NCBI GenBank assembly: GCA_964645645.1
Contig: CAZYBC010000001.1
Span: 1 to 64,000 of the forward strand
Origin: CAZYBC01 sp964645645
Lineage (GTDB): Bacteria; Patescibacteriota; Microgenomatia; UBA1400; PJMF01
Direction: 5' to 3'
Length of the DNA: 64,000 bases
The notes beneath the pieces were generated by a model. That model had not been told where the DNA came from, ran no database searches, and was given only the letters and a program-made list of their open reading frames with translations. Positions 1 through 8,186 of the stretch are shown here, in pieces; position 1 is the stretch's first letter, and every line of letters starts with the position of its first letter. A program made the position numbers and the translations under genes.

Positions 1-238
1 TTACTATTTAATCACTATGCAAATTGCCATTTACACAATATTATTGACAGACTCACAAAAAATTCAATCAGAAAAATAATTTATACTTTTAAATCACCCC
101 CTAACACAAGCTTGAACCTCCACTCAGAATTTGAACCAACTTAGTCTCTTTGTCAGCTATTTCTGGAAAATGTGTATAAAAAGGAATAAATGCCTGATAC
201 CCACTAGGTTATTGGACGAGTTTACCGATTTTCATAAG

Positions 239-307
239 CCTAACATCTTTATATTAGATGTAAGGATTATACTAGTTATCCCTTACATCTATCAAATGGA
301 TGTTAGG
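239..307. promoter_or_regulatory. Fourfold dyad of a 9-bp motif (two linked palindromes)
   Basis: The motif CCTAACATC or CCTTACATC occurs four times in 69 bp: direct at 239-247, inverted at 257-265 (GATGTAAGG), direct at 281-289, inverted at 299-307 (GATGTTAGG). Each palindrome has two half-sites around a 9-nt spacer, and the two are separated by 15 nt. The whole block is symmetric about position 273. This is the layout of a site bound by two dimers or a tetramer. Partner and function are unknown; an operator, a recombination site or a replication site are all possible. Confidence 0.6.
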
Positions 308-541
308 TTTGGACCTTATGTCAATTTGTGTAATTTAATGGTTGTTTCTGTACGTTAGTGCTCCCCGTACCAAGTCACAATATAGATGAGTACATTAAAA
401 GACTCTTGTTGGTAGTGGAAAGATTGGGGTATGGAGAGGGTCTGGACTACTTGCGGTACAAACCAGCAACAGCCTAGCCAACCTTGGAACATGCGGGGTT
501 AGTTTGGATGCTACCAATGGTAATTGGAGCAACAAAAACGG

Positions 542-556
542 GTTTTAAGGTTAAAT
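542..556 (+). repeat. 15-bp inverted repeat, left copy
   Basis: GTTTTAAGGTTAAAT here is the exact reverse complement of 8079-8093. The pair brackets the nuclease, XRE/ImmA and restriction-modification genes. A third, 12-bp copy lies at 8145-8156 in the same orientation as this one. Confidence 0.6.
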
Positions 557-569
557 GGTAAGCATAGTC

Positions 570-1172
570 CTACCGCTTTGGTTGACGAATCTGGTTCGCA
601 ATCATCTCTACATTAGAAATGTGCTTTGAATCTACATTTAGATAGCGATACAACTGATAAACATCCGTACGGTTAATATAATTAACTTGGAACCATAAAA
701 ATAAGTCTATTTCTAGCAAGTCCTTATCTGAGTCAGACACAAAAGATTTGTCCCTAAAGTTTTTTATTACAGTTTCGCCATAGCTTACTTTGCCCATTAC
801 ATTGTGACAAAAGCTCGTCCAGTTTAATTGTGGGTGATTAGAAGTAAAAGCTACTACGCGAGGATACAGGTGGTCTGGATCAACATCCTTAAATTGTTTA
901 ACAGAGCCATGGATGAATCTCCTCAACTTGTAAAATGTCGTGTCCCAATGGTACATGCCTGTAACAGGATGGAGCTTCAATTCGGGAGTTTTTACTTCAC
1001 AGTAAAATTGAAGTTCTCCATTGTTTGAGATTGCCAAATCAGGAGACTTAACTCCATCAGGTAAGTTTTTATGATTGATTCTGCTGGGTGAAAAACCACT
1101 GGTATTCAAGTATTTCTGAATAATATCTATTGCTTCGTGTTCCTTTAAAGGAGTAATGTCTTTCCAATCCAT
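570..1172 (-). CDS. PD-(D/E)XK nuclease-like protein
   Basis: A 200-aa soluble protein. Residues 43-61 carry the restriction-type nuclease core: SPD with Asp45, then a beta strand ending in Glu59-Val-Lys61 (CEVKTP). This signature supports a metal-dependent endonuclease fold; no closer family is recognised. It lies 70 bp downstream of the XRE/ImmA pair on the same strand and may be co-transcribed with it. The context (restriction operon, element with serine recombinase) suggests a defence or element-maintenance role, which is inference. Confidence 0.6.
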   Translation of the reverse strand: MDWKDITPLKEHEAIDIIQKYLNTSGFSPSRINHKNLPDGVKSPDLAISNNGELQFYCEVKTPELKLHPVTGMYHWDTTFYKLRRFIHGSVKQFKDVDPDHLYPRVVAFTSNHPQLNWTSFCHNVMGKVSYGETVIKNFRDKSFVSDSDKDLLEIDLFLWFQVNYINRTDVYQLYRYLNVDSKHISNVEMIANQIRQPKR

Positions 1173-1242
1173 ATTTTATAATCCACAATTCAGTCCTAGT
1201 GAAATTCTTGTGAATTTTGATTAGCTAATTGTGGCTATACAG

Positions 1243-1749
1243 TTAAGAGGAACTTGCGTATTTTTCAGCCAAACGGAGTGTAGTTAATCTGATCCACAAT
1301 GCTTGCTCGCTGACTTTATATTTCTCAGTTAGTTTTTTTATATCTATTCCCCACTGTTTCAAATCTTGTTCTAGGTATTCAACTGGCATCAAAAGTTCAG
1401 CCGCAAAACGATCGGCTTCCTTTTCTTGCTGAAATCCACTGTCGTAGTATTTTGTGTCGTCGTCGATAAACTCTTTATCAATATGTTTGTGTCCGTTTAG
1501 ATAATGCCCAAGCTCATGTGCGATTGTGTACCTCTGTAGATACTCAGGGTGTGACTTGTTAACACCAATCGCTTTAATGCTGTTATCTTCTTCAACAGTC
1601 ATCATACCTTTGACACCTTCTGGAAAATCATAAGGTATAACCATAAATCCAAGATACTTTGCGATTTTATTTACATCGACTGGTGCTTCGGTTATTCGCA
1701 AGGCTTTGAGAAGGGTTAAGGCTTTTTGGCGGTTTTCATGAGTTGCCAT
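1243..1749 (-). CDS. ImmA/IrrE family metallopeptidase
   Basis: A 168-aa zinc peptidase of the ImmA/IrrE (COG2856) type, with the HExxH motif at residues 78-82 (HELGH) and a downstream acidic helix (QEKEADRFAAELLMP) that supplies the third zinc ligand. Known relatives cleave a partner XRE repressor and so relieve repression of mobile-element or stress genes. The start overlaps the end of the upstream XRE gene by 14 bp, so the two are translationally linked and probably form a regulator-protease pair. Confidence 0.9.
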   Translation of the reverse strand: MATHENRQKALTLLKALRITEAPVDVNKIAKYLGFMVIPYDFPEGVKGMMTVEEDNSIKAIGVNKSHPEYLQRYTIAHELGHYLNGHKHIDKEFIDDDTKYYDSGFQQEKEADRFAAELLMPVEYLEQDLKQWGIDIKKLTEKYKVSEQALWIRLTTLRLAEKYASSS

Positions 1750-2083
1750 TGTTCTCCTCCTTTGCTTTCTGTATCACAAAAGCTCTAAAGTCATTTGCCA
1801 CCTGTTTTGCATGATGCACCTGCTCTGGAGTTACATCTTTATCGTAACGGAAATTAACTGAAGAGTTTGGCGTTGGCGCGTCAATGAAGTGGGTGAGGGG
1901 CAAACCAAGTGTGGTCGCGATTTTTTGTAGGTCTGATACAGACAGTTCGGTCTTTCCTCGTTCAATATCAGAAACAGCAGCGTGGGATTTGCCCAAAACC
2001 TTCCCAAGATCCCCCTGTGAAATACCAGCGCTCATTCTAGCTGATTTTATCTTCTGGCCAATTTTTTCTCGAGTATCGATCAT
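1736..2083 (-). CDS. XRE family transcriptional regulator
   Basis: A 115-aa protein with a Cro/C1 helix-turn-helix at about residues 10-65 (IGQKIKSARMSAGISQGDLGK, then SHAAVSDIERGK), followed by a short tail likely used for dimerisation and recognition by ImmA. A promoter TTGACC-17-TACAAT lies directly upstream, with the -10 box only 6 nt from the ATG and no Shine-Dalgarno sequence, so the transcript is probably leaderless. It likely represses itself and the divergent small genes. Confidence 0.88.
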   Translation of the reverse strand: MIDTREKIGQKIKSARMSAGISQGDLGKVLGKSHAAVSDIERGKTELSVSDLQKIATTLGLPLTHFIDAPTPNSSVNFRYDKDVTPEQVHHAKQVANDFRAFVIQKAKEENNGNS

Positions 2084-2089
2084 ATATGT

Positions 2090-2118
2090 ATTGTAATCCC
2101 TACTTTAACACAGGTCAA
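2090..2118 (-). promoter_or_regulatory. Promoter of the XRE/ImmA operon
   Basis: On the minus strand a -35 TTGACC (2113-2118) and a -10 TACAAT (2090-2095) are spaced by 17 nt. Transcription would start at or next to the A of the ATG at 2083. Confidence 0.65.
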
Positions 2119-2120
2119 TC

Positions 2121-2164
2121 TGTAAGTGTAGTTGACAGCATGAGGGACTTATGATTTACTTACA
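2121..2164 (+). promoter_or_regulatory. Divergent promoter with flanking inverted repeat
   Basis: TTGACA (2132-2137), a 17-nt spacer and a weak -10 TTTACT (2155-2160) point toward the two small plus-strand genes. They sit inside a 7-bp inverted repeat, TGTAAGT (2121-2127) and ACTTACA (2158-2164), a plausible operator for the adjacent XRE regulator. Confidence 0.4.
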
Positions 2165-2224
2165 GCTAAAGCTCAGCTTACAATTATTATCAATACCAGG
2201 CTGAGCAAAATGAAAGGAGCTCAT

Positions 2225-2365
2225 ATGGCTAAGTCCAGATCTGAGACCACAAGTAGGCGAGTTGCTCGAATCGCCTCAAAACTATTAAAAAGTAATTCCT
2301 CGAGCAAAAGGGTGAAATCTGTATCAGGCAGTGCACTCACCCAAAAAGTTAAAGGGAGGAGATAA
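2225..2365 (+). CDS. Small basic Ser/Lys-rich protein
   Basis: A 46-aa ORF with a good ribosome site (AAAGGAG, 6 nt before ATG). The product has a pattern of short alternating basic and serine/alanine segments ending SGSALTQKVKGRR. From memory, small proteins with ASK-L and GSALTQ-like motifs are common as unannotated genes in proteobacterial accessory regions, but no function is known to me. It is 2 bp upstream of the DUF1508 gene, so the two form a mini-operon divergent from the XRE gene. Confidence 0.6.
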   Translation: MAKSRSETTSRRVARIASKLLKSNSSSKRVKSVSGSALTQKVKGRR

Positions 2366-2367
2366 CT

Positions 2368-2538
2368 ATGCCAGTGATTAAAGTTCTTCAAGCACAAAAC
2401 GCCCAGTACTATTGGGTGCTTTATGCCACAAATTGGGAAGCAATTTGCTGGAGTGAGCAGTACACGACCAAGTATTCTGCCATCCAGTCCGCTGAACGCG
2501 CTAAACAGTTGATGGCTCAAGCATACATCCAACAATAG
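2368..2538 (+). CDS. DUF1508 (YegP-like) small protein
   Basis: A 56-aa protein preceded by GGGAGGAG. It matches the single-repeat YegP/DUF1508 pattern: aromatic strand (YYWVLYATN), then a strand ending SE-Y (ICWSEQY), then TKYSAI and a short amphipathic helix. E. coli YegP has two such repeats; this has one. The function of the family is unknown; members often sit in accessory regions. It is the second gene of the pair and stands convergent to hsdM. Confidence 0.7.
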   Translation: MPVIKVLQAQNAQYYWVLYATNWEAICWSEQYTTKYSAIQSAERAKQLMAQAYIQQ

Positions 2539-2602
2539 TCGGACAGCAACCGGTAGACCAGCTGGCTGCTGGTTGATTCGAGTAAGTATTGGATTTGTTG
2601 TG

Positions 2603-4048
2603 TTATTTTCTTAGTGACGCCTCCAGCTCCTCAAACTGCTCTAGTGCGTTGCGTAAGTTCTCAGTGATTTCAGCGAGTAATATCTCTGGCTCTGGCAGAT
2701 TTTCTAGGTCTTCAAGTGACTCGTCCTTGAGCCAAAATATATCGAGGCTAGTGTTATCTCGTCTAATGAGTTCGTCGTAAGTAAACTTCTTAAATCTATC
2801 TGTCTCCACCCTCTCATGCCGATTACTGGGATTGTAGCTTGAGATGAAGTCCTCGAGGTCTTTGAGGGTCATCATGTTCTGTTTCAAAGTGAAGTGCTTG
2901 TTGGTGCGCAGGTCGTAGAACCAAACCTCTTTTGTCCAAGCGTTTTCACTGGCAGGCTTCTTGTCGAAAAAGATCACATTAGCCTTCACACCATTGGCAT
3001 AAAAGATGCCTGTAGGTAGTCGTAGTATGGTGTGGACATCGTAGTCATGCAGTAACTTCTTGCGGATGGTTTCGCCTGCTCCTGCCTCAAATAATACATT
3101 GTCTGGCACAACTACCGCCGCTCTACCGCCAATCTTGAGCAGGGTTTTAATGTGTTGAAGGAAGTTAAGTTGCTTGTTTGAAGTGGTTGCCCAAAAATCC
3201 TCACGCTCGTAGGTCTGTTGTTCTGTCTCAATCTCTCCAGCCGTATTGGTAATCTTGATACTGCTTTTTCTACCAAATGGGGGATTGGTTAGAACCAAAT
3301 CATAACGCTCACCGGGGTCAGAAATTAAACTATCACCCACAGTCACGGGACTGTTCTCGCCACCAATGCCATGTAGAAATAGATTCATTGCACACAAGCG
3401 TGCGGTGTTATCTACAATGTCCCAGCCTTTGAAAGTGCTGTTGCGTAGGAATAATTGTTGGTCGACATCCAATTTATGATGCTCATTCAAATACTCATTG
3501 GTAGCTAAGAAAAAGCCACCAGTACCACAAGCGGGATCGCAGACTGTTTGCCCAGGCTCGGGATGCATTACTTCAACCATGGCTCGGATTAAAGAACGAG
3601 GAGTAAAGTACTGACCTGCTCCACTCTTGGTGTCTTGAGCGTTGCGTTCGAGCAACCCTTCGTAGATCTCACCCTTAACATCTACATCTAAACTCATCCA
3701 TGTTTCACCATCAATTAAAGTCACCAATCTTTTGAGTTTGGCTGGATCTTGTATGCGGTTTTGTGATTTTCTAAAAATCAGACCTAGCAGTCCTTCTTCT
3801 TTGGCGAGTTCGGTTAATATCAATCGGTACTGTTCTTCAATGTCTGTGCCACTGAGTTTCACCAAACTCTGCCAATCGTATTGTTTGGGTATGATTGATG
3901 GACGCTTAGTGATGGTGGATTGCTCATCCGCCATCTTTAGAAACAACAGGTAAGTCAGCTGCTCCACATAGTCGCCGTAACTCACACCATCATCAAGTAA
4001 AATGGTACAAAATCCCCAGACTTTATTAACAATGTTACCGTTCGTCAT
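2603..4048 (-). CDS. hsdM: Type I restriction-modification N6-adenine methyltransferase subunit
   Basis: A 481-aa HsdM. The N-terminal helical domain (YVEQLTYLLFLKMAD at about 28-42) is followed by the methyltransferase core with AdoMet motif I DPACGTGGFF (171-180) and the catalytic NPPF (255-258) of N6-adenine enzymes. It pairs with HsdS to methylate the bipartite target and protect it from HsdR. It is the last gene of the hsdR-S-M operon; its start overlaps the stop of hsdS by 4 bp, consistent with coupled translation. Intact by length and motifs. Confidence 0.95.
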   Translation of the reverse strand: MTNGNIVNKVWGFCTILLDDGVSYGDYVEQLTYLLFLKMADEQSTITKRPSIIPKQYDWQSLVKLSGTDIEEQYRLILTELAKEEGLLGLIFRKSQNRIQDPAKLKRLVTLIDGETWMSLDVDVKGEIYEGLLERNAQDTKSGAGQYFTPRSLIRAMVEVMHPEPGQTVCDPACGTGGFFLATNEYLNEHHKLDVDQQLFLRNSTFKGWDIVDNTARLCAMNLFLHGIGGENSPVTVGDSLISDPGERYDLVLTNPPFGRKSSIKITNTAGEIETEQQTYEREDFWATTSNKQLNFLQHIKTLLKIGGRAAVVVPDNVLFEAGAGETIRKKLLHDYDVHTILRLPTGIFYANGVKANVIFFDKKPASENAWTKEVWFYDLRTNKHFTLKQNMMTLKDLEDFISSYNPSNRHERVETDRFKKFTYDELIRRDNTSLDIFWLKDESLEDLENLPEPEILLAEITENLRNALEQFEELEASLRK

Positions 4049-5265
4049 GCTAATTTCCCTTCAAATGCTTGCTTTAAGATGGACTGTTTCAACCTATTTG
4101 AAATTTTTTCGGTGTCTTTCAATGATCGTTCTTCTGCAAAGATTATGCTCTCAAACTCATTCACCATTTGTATTACCTTTTTTTGCTCGTCAATGCTGGG
4201 GTATTCAACCACATATCTCAACAAAGTTGGATACTCAATGCTTTCAACAGTTGTGCCACTTTTTGAACATTTGAATCTTATATCTTGATTAAATGCTTCA
4301 AATAAAATCAGTAAGTAATCGCCAAGGATTTTATTTTCATCAGGAGTAAGAGCCTTTATGTCCTGATTTACAGTAACATCAACTTTTGCGACGGCTACAG
4401 GAAGTGTTCTTCTTAAAATGCCACTTCTAGTTACTATTAGCAGTGATCCAGCGCTAATTAGTTTAGCCGAGGAGTTGTCTATAGCTTCTTGAGTGATTTT
4501 ATCTTGTGAATCAGTTATAAATCTCGACTTCATATCCTTAGGACTTACCCAAGGTATATCCCCGTCTTTCCAAAACTTCGGCACTGATTTGCTAGGAGTA
4601 CCACCCCCAGACCAGCTTCCAAGATCATTCAAAGTAGATTTTTTTACAGAAGAAAAAGGGCTCAGCCTTCCTAATACGGCAGCTTGTAACAAAGACTGTC
4701 TGATTGTTGATGCCTGTCTAGACATAAGCAGTATTTGTTTGCATTGCTGGTCAATCACTGAAAACAGCTCTTCAATCTTGTCAACTATTTTTTGTTGCGC
4801 ATCAAGGTCTATCAGGGGCACAGAAATTTGTTCGAGATCAGTTTTTCTAACTGATGGAACCGTTGTTGCTCTCGATAGTTTTGATAAGTCAATTTTTAGA
4901 AAAAAGTAGTAAAGGAATAAAGGTAATACTTTTTTTGAGTCAGCAAAAACTCCTACAACATTATTGTCGATTATACTTTCGGTAGAGGTGATTGCCCTTC
5001 TATTAAGCTTCAAGGCTTCGCCGATTTTAGCAAAAACAACGGTATTTTGAGGTATAACTTTCGCTCTAATTTCATTTAATGTTTCATCGGAAATATAGTT
5101 GTCGGCACCATCCATTATTTTTCTACCACCTTGAACCGTTTTTGATATATCGCCAACCTTGTAGAATGGGTACTTACCTATTTTATTTCCCTGGTATTGT
5201 TTAGGAAATCCAAATCCAGGTAAGACTTTTGCTATGGTGGATAAGTTAACCTTTTGCATCTTCAT
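4045..5265 (-). CDS. hsdS: Type I restriction-modification specificity subunit
   Basis: A 406-aa HsdS with two target-recognition domains (about 1-150 and 200-350). Each is followed by a conserved spacer helix: DAQQKIVDKIEELFSVIDQQ near the middle, and DEQKKVIQMVNEFESII then LKQSILKQAFEGKL at the end. Two complete half-domains imply an intact bipartite DNA target. The gene overlaps hsdR by 4 bp upstream and hsdM by 4 bp downstream. No inverted repeats or spare hsdS fragments suggestive of phase variation are visible nearby. Confidence 0.93.
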   Translation of the reverse strand: MKMQKVNLSTIAKVLPGFGFPKQYQGNKIGKYPFYKVGDISKTVQGGRKIMDGADNYISDETLNEIRAKVIPQNTVVFAKIGEALKLNRRAITSTESIIDNNVVGVFADSKKVLPLFLYYFFLKIDLSKLSRATTVPSVRKTDLEQISVPLIDLDAQQKIVDKIEELFSVIDQQCKQILLMSRQASTIRQSLLQAAVLGRLSPFSSVKKSTLNDLGSWSGGGTPSKSVPKFWKDGDIPWVSPKDMKSRFITDSQDKITQEAIDNSSAKLISAGSLLIVTRSGILRRTLPVAVAKVDVTVNQDIKALTPDENKILGDYLLILFEAFNQDIRFKCSKSGTTVESIEYPTLLRYVVEYPSIDEQKKVIQMVNEFESIIFAEERSLKDTEKISNRLKQSILKQAFEGKLA

Positions 5266-7970
5266 ATAACCAAGTAATTATTTAATTCATTTGTGATTGG
5301 CTCAAGTAGGGATCCAAAAACCTCATGAGCCTTGTAGATACCACCCTTGTCGCTAAACGGAGGTAACTCAAAACTCGTAATCTCGCCATCAAGCTGGATA
5401 GAGCCATTTACCGCCACATAGTTTTTAATCATGTTGAGCCATGCCAATTGGTCATCGGAAAATTGCATACCCTTGGAGTGTGAATCGTTGAGCCACTGTT
5501 GATAGCGTTCTTCTACAGTTGTTGGGAATGGCTCTAAATCCTGCGACTTGTCTACAGCAAATCTAACTAACGATACGATATTGGTAAGGACTCGATCTGG
5601 TCGGGCGTTTCTAACTTTAGACTTGTACAGTTCGCGGTACGCATGCCAAAGTTGGTCATTGGTGAAACGGATATTGGCGTGCAGTAGTCGGTCGCGAAGC
5701 TCTTTAATCTCTTGAAATGTGAGTGACTGCTTTTTATAGGGTTTACTAAAAATGATTTGTAATGCGGTAATTTCGTCTTTGTTTTCTTTGATAAATGTCT
5801 CGAAATCCTGTACCAACTCTTGTGGCTGGACTGGTTCTGGCTTAGGCATGTCCAACGGATTATCGGGTGTAAGGTCAATGACGATCTCATTTTTTTGCTT
5901 TATGTCCAGCATCAGTTGACGAAAGTCTGGATTGTCGAAATACTTTAGAGCCTCATGTTTTTGATGTTCTTTTTCCTCTGGTGTAGAGGCAACATCGGGA
6001 TCAATGACATCTAGAAGTTCATGGGCAACTTGCTTGAGTGAAACGCCATTATTGGCTTGAGTGATTTCATCGTTGTCTGCTTCATTTAGAGATTGCTCAA
6101 ACTTGGAAATACGCCCAGCCAGTGAAGCAAGACCATCTTCGTCAATCGTTCGTAATGCCGCTTTTTCAAGTAAAGACTTGAATGATACAAAAGGCTGGCG
6201 TTCTAAGGTTCTTGAGTCAGTCTTAATACTCTCCGTCACTCCCACAGCATCAAAAATCACGAATCTATTTTTGTATTCAGCGTCAGGTGTTACTGCTTTT
6301 AAGTCATCTTCGCCAATTGTGCGAGTACCACGACCCTTCATCTGTTCAAAGTACACCCGAGACTTAACATCACGCATGAAGATAAGACATTCTAGAGGCT
6401 TGATATCAGTACCAGTCGAAATCATGTCCACTGTAACTGCAATGCGAGGGAAATATGAGTTGCGGAAACTCTGAATCAACTCCTCTACATTTTCGCCCGT
6501 TCGATAAGTAATCTTTTTAGCAAAGTCATTGCCCTTGCCAAACACCTCACGCACAATATGCACGATCTCCTCTGCATGGTTGTCGTCTTTAGCAAAAATT
6601 AAAGTTTTAGGTACAGTCTCACGGTCAGGGTAAATATCAGGCAACCAGTTTTTGAAGACTTTAATAACTGTTCTTATCTGGTCTGGTGCTACCACACTTC
6701 TATCAAGCTGGCTGGCTTCGTAAGTTAGTGCCTCGTCCAACTTCTCCCATCTGACTTTGCGAGTCTCACGATTGCGCACATCAACAAATGTACCCTCATC
6801 AATGGTATTGCCCTCTTCACCAATTTGGGTCTTAATGCGATACACATCGTAGCCAACATTGATTCCATCGGCGACCGCTCGTTCATGCGAGTACTCCATG
6901 ATGAGATTGCTGTTAAAGAATCCAATGGTCTGTTTTGATGGTGTGGCAGTCAATCCGATTAAATGAGCATCGAAGTATTCAAGAACTTGTCGCCATAAAT
7001 TGTAGATGGAGCGGTGACACTCATCAGTCACAATAAAATCAAATGCTTCGATGGGAAGTTGAGGATTATATTCGACAGGCACTTTGTCTTCGTATGTGAA
7101 CTCAGGAGCGTTGTCAAATTGAGATGTTTCCTCAAGTGACTCATCAAACTCTGGGTTCCCAGAAAGAATTGAGTACATGCGTTGAATAGTTCCAATACAA
7201 ACTTTACTTACTGGATCAATGCTTGGGCTTTTAAGGTGTTGAACATTGTATAGCTCGGTAAACTTACGACCATCATCAGGGATAGTAAACTTTTGAAACT
7301 CTTTGAGTGTTTGTCTGCCTAGATTTCCTCGGTCAACTAAGAATAAAACTCGTTTGGCTTTACCAAACTTGAGCAAGCGGTAAATGAACGAAACAGCGGT
7401 GAATGTTTTTCCACTTCCCGTAGCCATTTGAAGTAATGCCCGAGGATCATCTTTAGCAAGCGACCTTTCTAAATTAGTGACTGCCTCAATTTGGCAACCA
7501 CGAAGACCATACACATTGAGTTCTGGATAATTTTGTAAACGCTTGCGCAGTGTTTCTTCTTCCTGCAACCACTCCTGTATTGTCTCTGGTTTGTGAAAGG
7601 CAAACAATCGCCTCGATCTTGGTTGTGGGTCTCGTTCGTCTCTAAAAAAAGTTTCTGATCCAGTGCTTTCGTATGCAAAAGGGAGATGTTCATCAACTTT
7701 TGGTAAGTTGGCATCCGTGCTTGTTATGTACTTGCCTGATTGTTCTGCGACACCGCTAAGAGTCGTACCAGCAGGCTTTGCTTCAACCACACCCACTGCT
7801 TTGCGATCAACAAACAGCATGTAATCGGCGGGACCTTTTTGTGTTGGGAACTCGCGAACAGCAACCCCAAGTTTCGCCCCTAGATTTAATCTAGAACGAT
7901 CTTGTATATCCCATCCTGCTTGAATGAGCAATTTATCAATGTCTTGTCGAGCCTTTTCTTCTGGTGTCAT
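5262..7970 (-). CDS. hsdR: Type I restriction endonuclease subunit R
   Basis: A 902-aa motor-nuclease. The N-terminal PD-(D/E)XK nuclease has Asp49 and Glu63-Ala-Lys65 (VVEAKP). The SF2 translocase follows, with Walker A GSGKT (185-189), the DECH box (316-319), the LTATP motif and the arginine-finger motif GRGTRT. A C-terminal helical region would contact HsdM/HsdS. It is the first gene of the operon, expressed from the promoter near 8013-8018 with an AGGGA ribosome site. Somewhat shorter than EcoR124I HsdR but with all core motifs. Confidence 0.95.
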   Translation of the reverse strand: MTPEEKARQDIDKLLIQAGWDIQDRSRLNLGAKLGVAVREFPTQKGPADYMLFVDRKAVGVVEAKPAGTTLSGVAEQSGKYITSTDANLPKVDEHLPFAYESTGSETFFRDERDPQPRSRRLFAFHKPETIQEWLQEEETLRKRLQNYPELNVYGLRGCQIEAVTNLERSLAKDDPRALLQMATGSGKTFTAVSFIYRLLKFGKAKRVLFLVDRGNLGRQTLKEFQKFTIPDDGRKFTELYNVQHLKSPSIDPVSKVCIGTIQRMYSILSGNPEFDESLEETSQFDNAPEFTYEDKVPVEYNPQLPIEAFDFIVTDECHRSIYNLWRQVLEYFDAHLIGLTATPSKQTIGFFNSNLIMEYSHERAVADGINVGYDVYRIKTQIGEEGNTIDEGTFVDVRNRETRKVRWEKLDEALTYEASQLDRSVVAPDQIRTVIKVFKNWLPDIYPDRETVPKTLIFAKDDNHAEEIVHIVREVFGKGNDFAKKITYRTGENVEELIQSFRNSYFPRIAVTVDMISTGTDIKPLECLIFMRDVKSRVYFEQMKGRGTRTIGEDDLKAVTPDAEYKNRFVIFDAVGVTESIKTDSRTLERQPFVSFKSLLEKAALRTIDEDGLASLAGRISKFEQSLNEADNDEITQANNGVSLKQVAHELLDVIDPDVASTPEEKEHQKHEALKYFDNPDFRQLMLDIKQKNEIVIDLTPDNPLDMPKPEPVQPQELVQDFETFIKENKDEITALQIIFSKPYKKQSLTFQEIKELRDRLLHANIRFTNDQLWHAYRELYKSKVRNARPDRVLTNIVSLVRFAVDKSQDLEPFPTTVEERYQQWLNDSHSKGMQFSDDQLAWLNMIKNYVAVNGSIQLDGEITSFELPPFSDKGGIYKAHEVFGSLLEPITNELNNYLVI

Positions 7971-8012
7971 ACATATTTTTCCCTATGGATTGCTTAGGAT
8001 TTTGTAAGAACA

Positions 8013-8018
8013 ATTATA
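8013..8018 (-). promoter_or_regulatory. -10 box upstream of the hsd operon
   Basis: A minus-strand TATAAT lies 42 nt upstream of the hsdR start (-35 not recognisable), followed by an AGGGA ribosome site. Regulation is not evident beyond the 12-bp inverted repeat at 8082-8156 just upstream. Confidence 0.45.
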
Positions 8019-8078
8019 CCAGTGAACACTCGATTAGCGGAACGCAATGTGAAGAATAAAAAAGTTGATGACTAGCAG

Positions 8079-8093
8079 ATTTAACCTTAAAAC
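8079..8093 (-). repeat. 15-bp inverted repeat, right copy
   Basis: ATTTAACCTTAAAAC is the exact reverse complement of 542-556. Its inner 12 bp also pair with 8145-8156, so the 8082-8156 segment can form a stem with a 51-nt loop between hsdR and the wHTH gene. No U-run follows, so it does not look like a simple terminator. Confidence 0.6.
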
Positions 8094-8186
8094 AGAGTGA
8101 GTATTGTGAGGGTCACCCAATTATAAATAGAAACCATTGAGCCAGTTTTAAGGTTAGTAGAAAGTTTCAGAGAGCATGAAAACCAG

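Larger units (their letters stand above)
1..569. other. Left flank without a convincing gene
   Basis: No reading frame here looks like a complete protein. An open frame from about 334 to 477 (plus strand, ending in a peptide close to GEGLDYLRYKPATA) has protein-like composition and could be the tail of a decayed gene, but it lacks a ribosome site and a sensible start. The stretch also carries the fourfold dyad at 239-307 and one copy of a 15-bp repeat at 542-556. Whether this is element DNA or host chromosome cannot be settled from the window. Confidence 0.5.

Noticed and set aside
131..358. 75-aa plus-strand ORF in the left flank
   Set aside because: It runs through the fourfold dyad, has no ribosome site and its translation has no recognisable pattern; a chance frame.
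2221..2535. 104-aa minus-strand ORF
   Set aside because: It is the antisense shadow of two small plus-strand genes that both have good ribosome sites and, for the second, a DUF1508 pattern.
4045..5265. Phase-variable hsdS
   Set aside because: Only one hsdS copy is present, with no inverted repeats, second hsdS fragment or invertase beside it.
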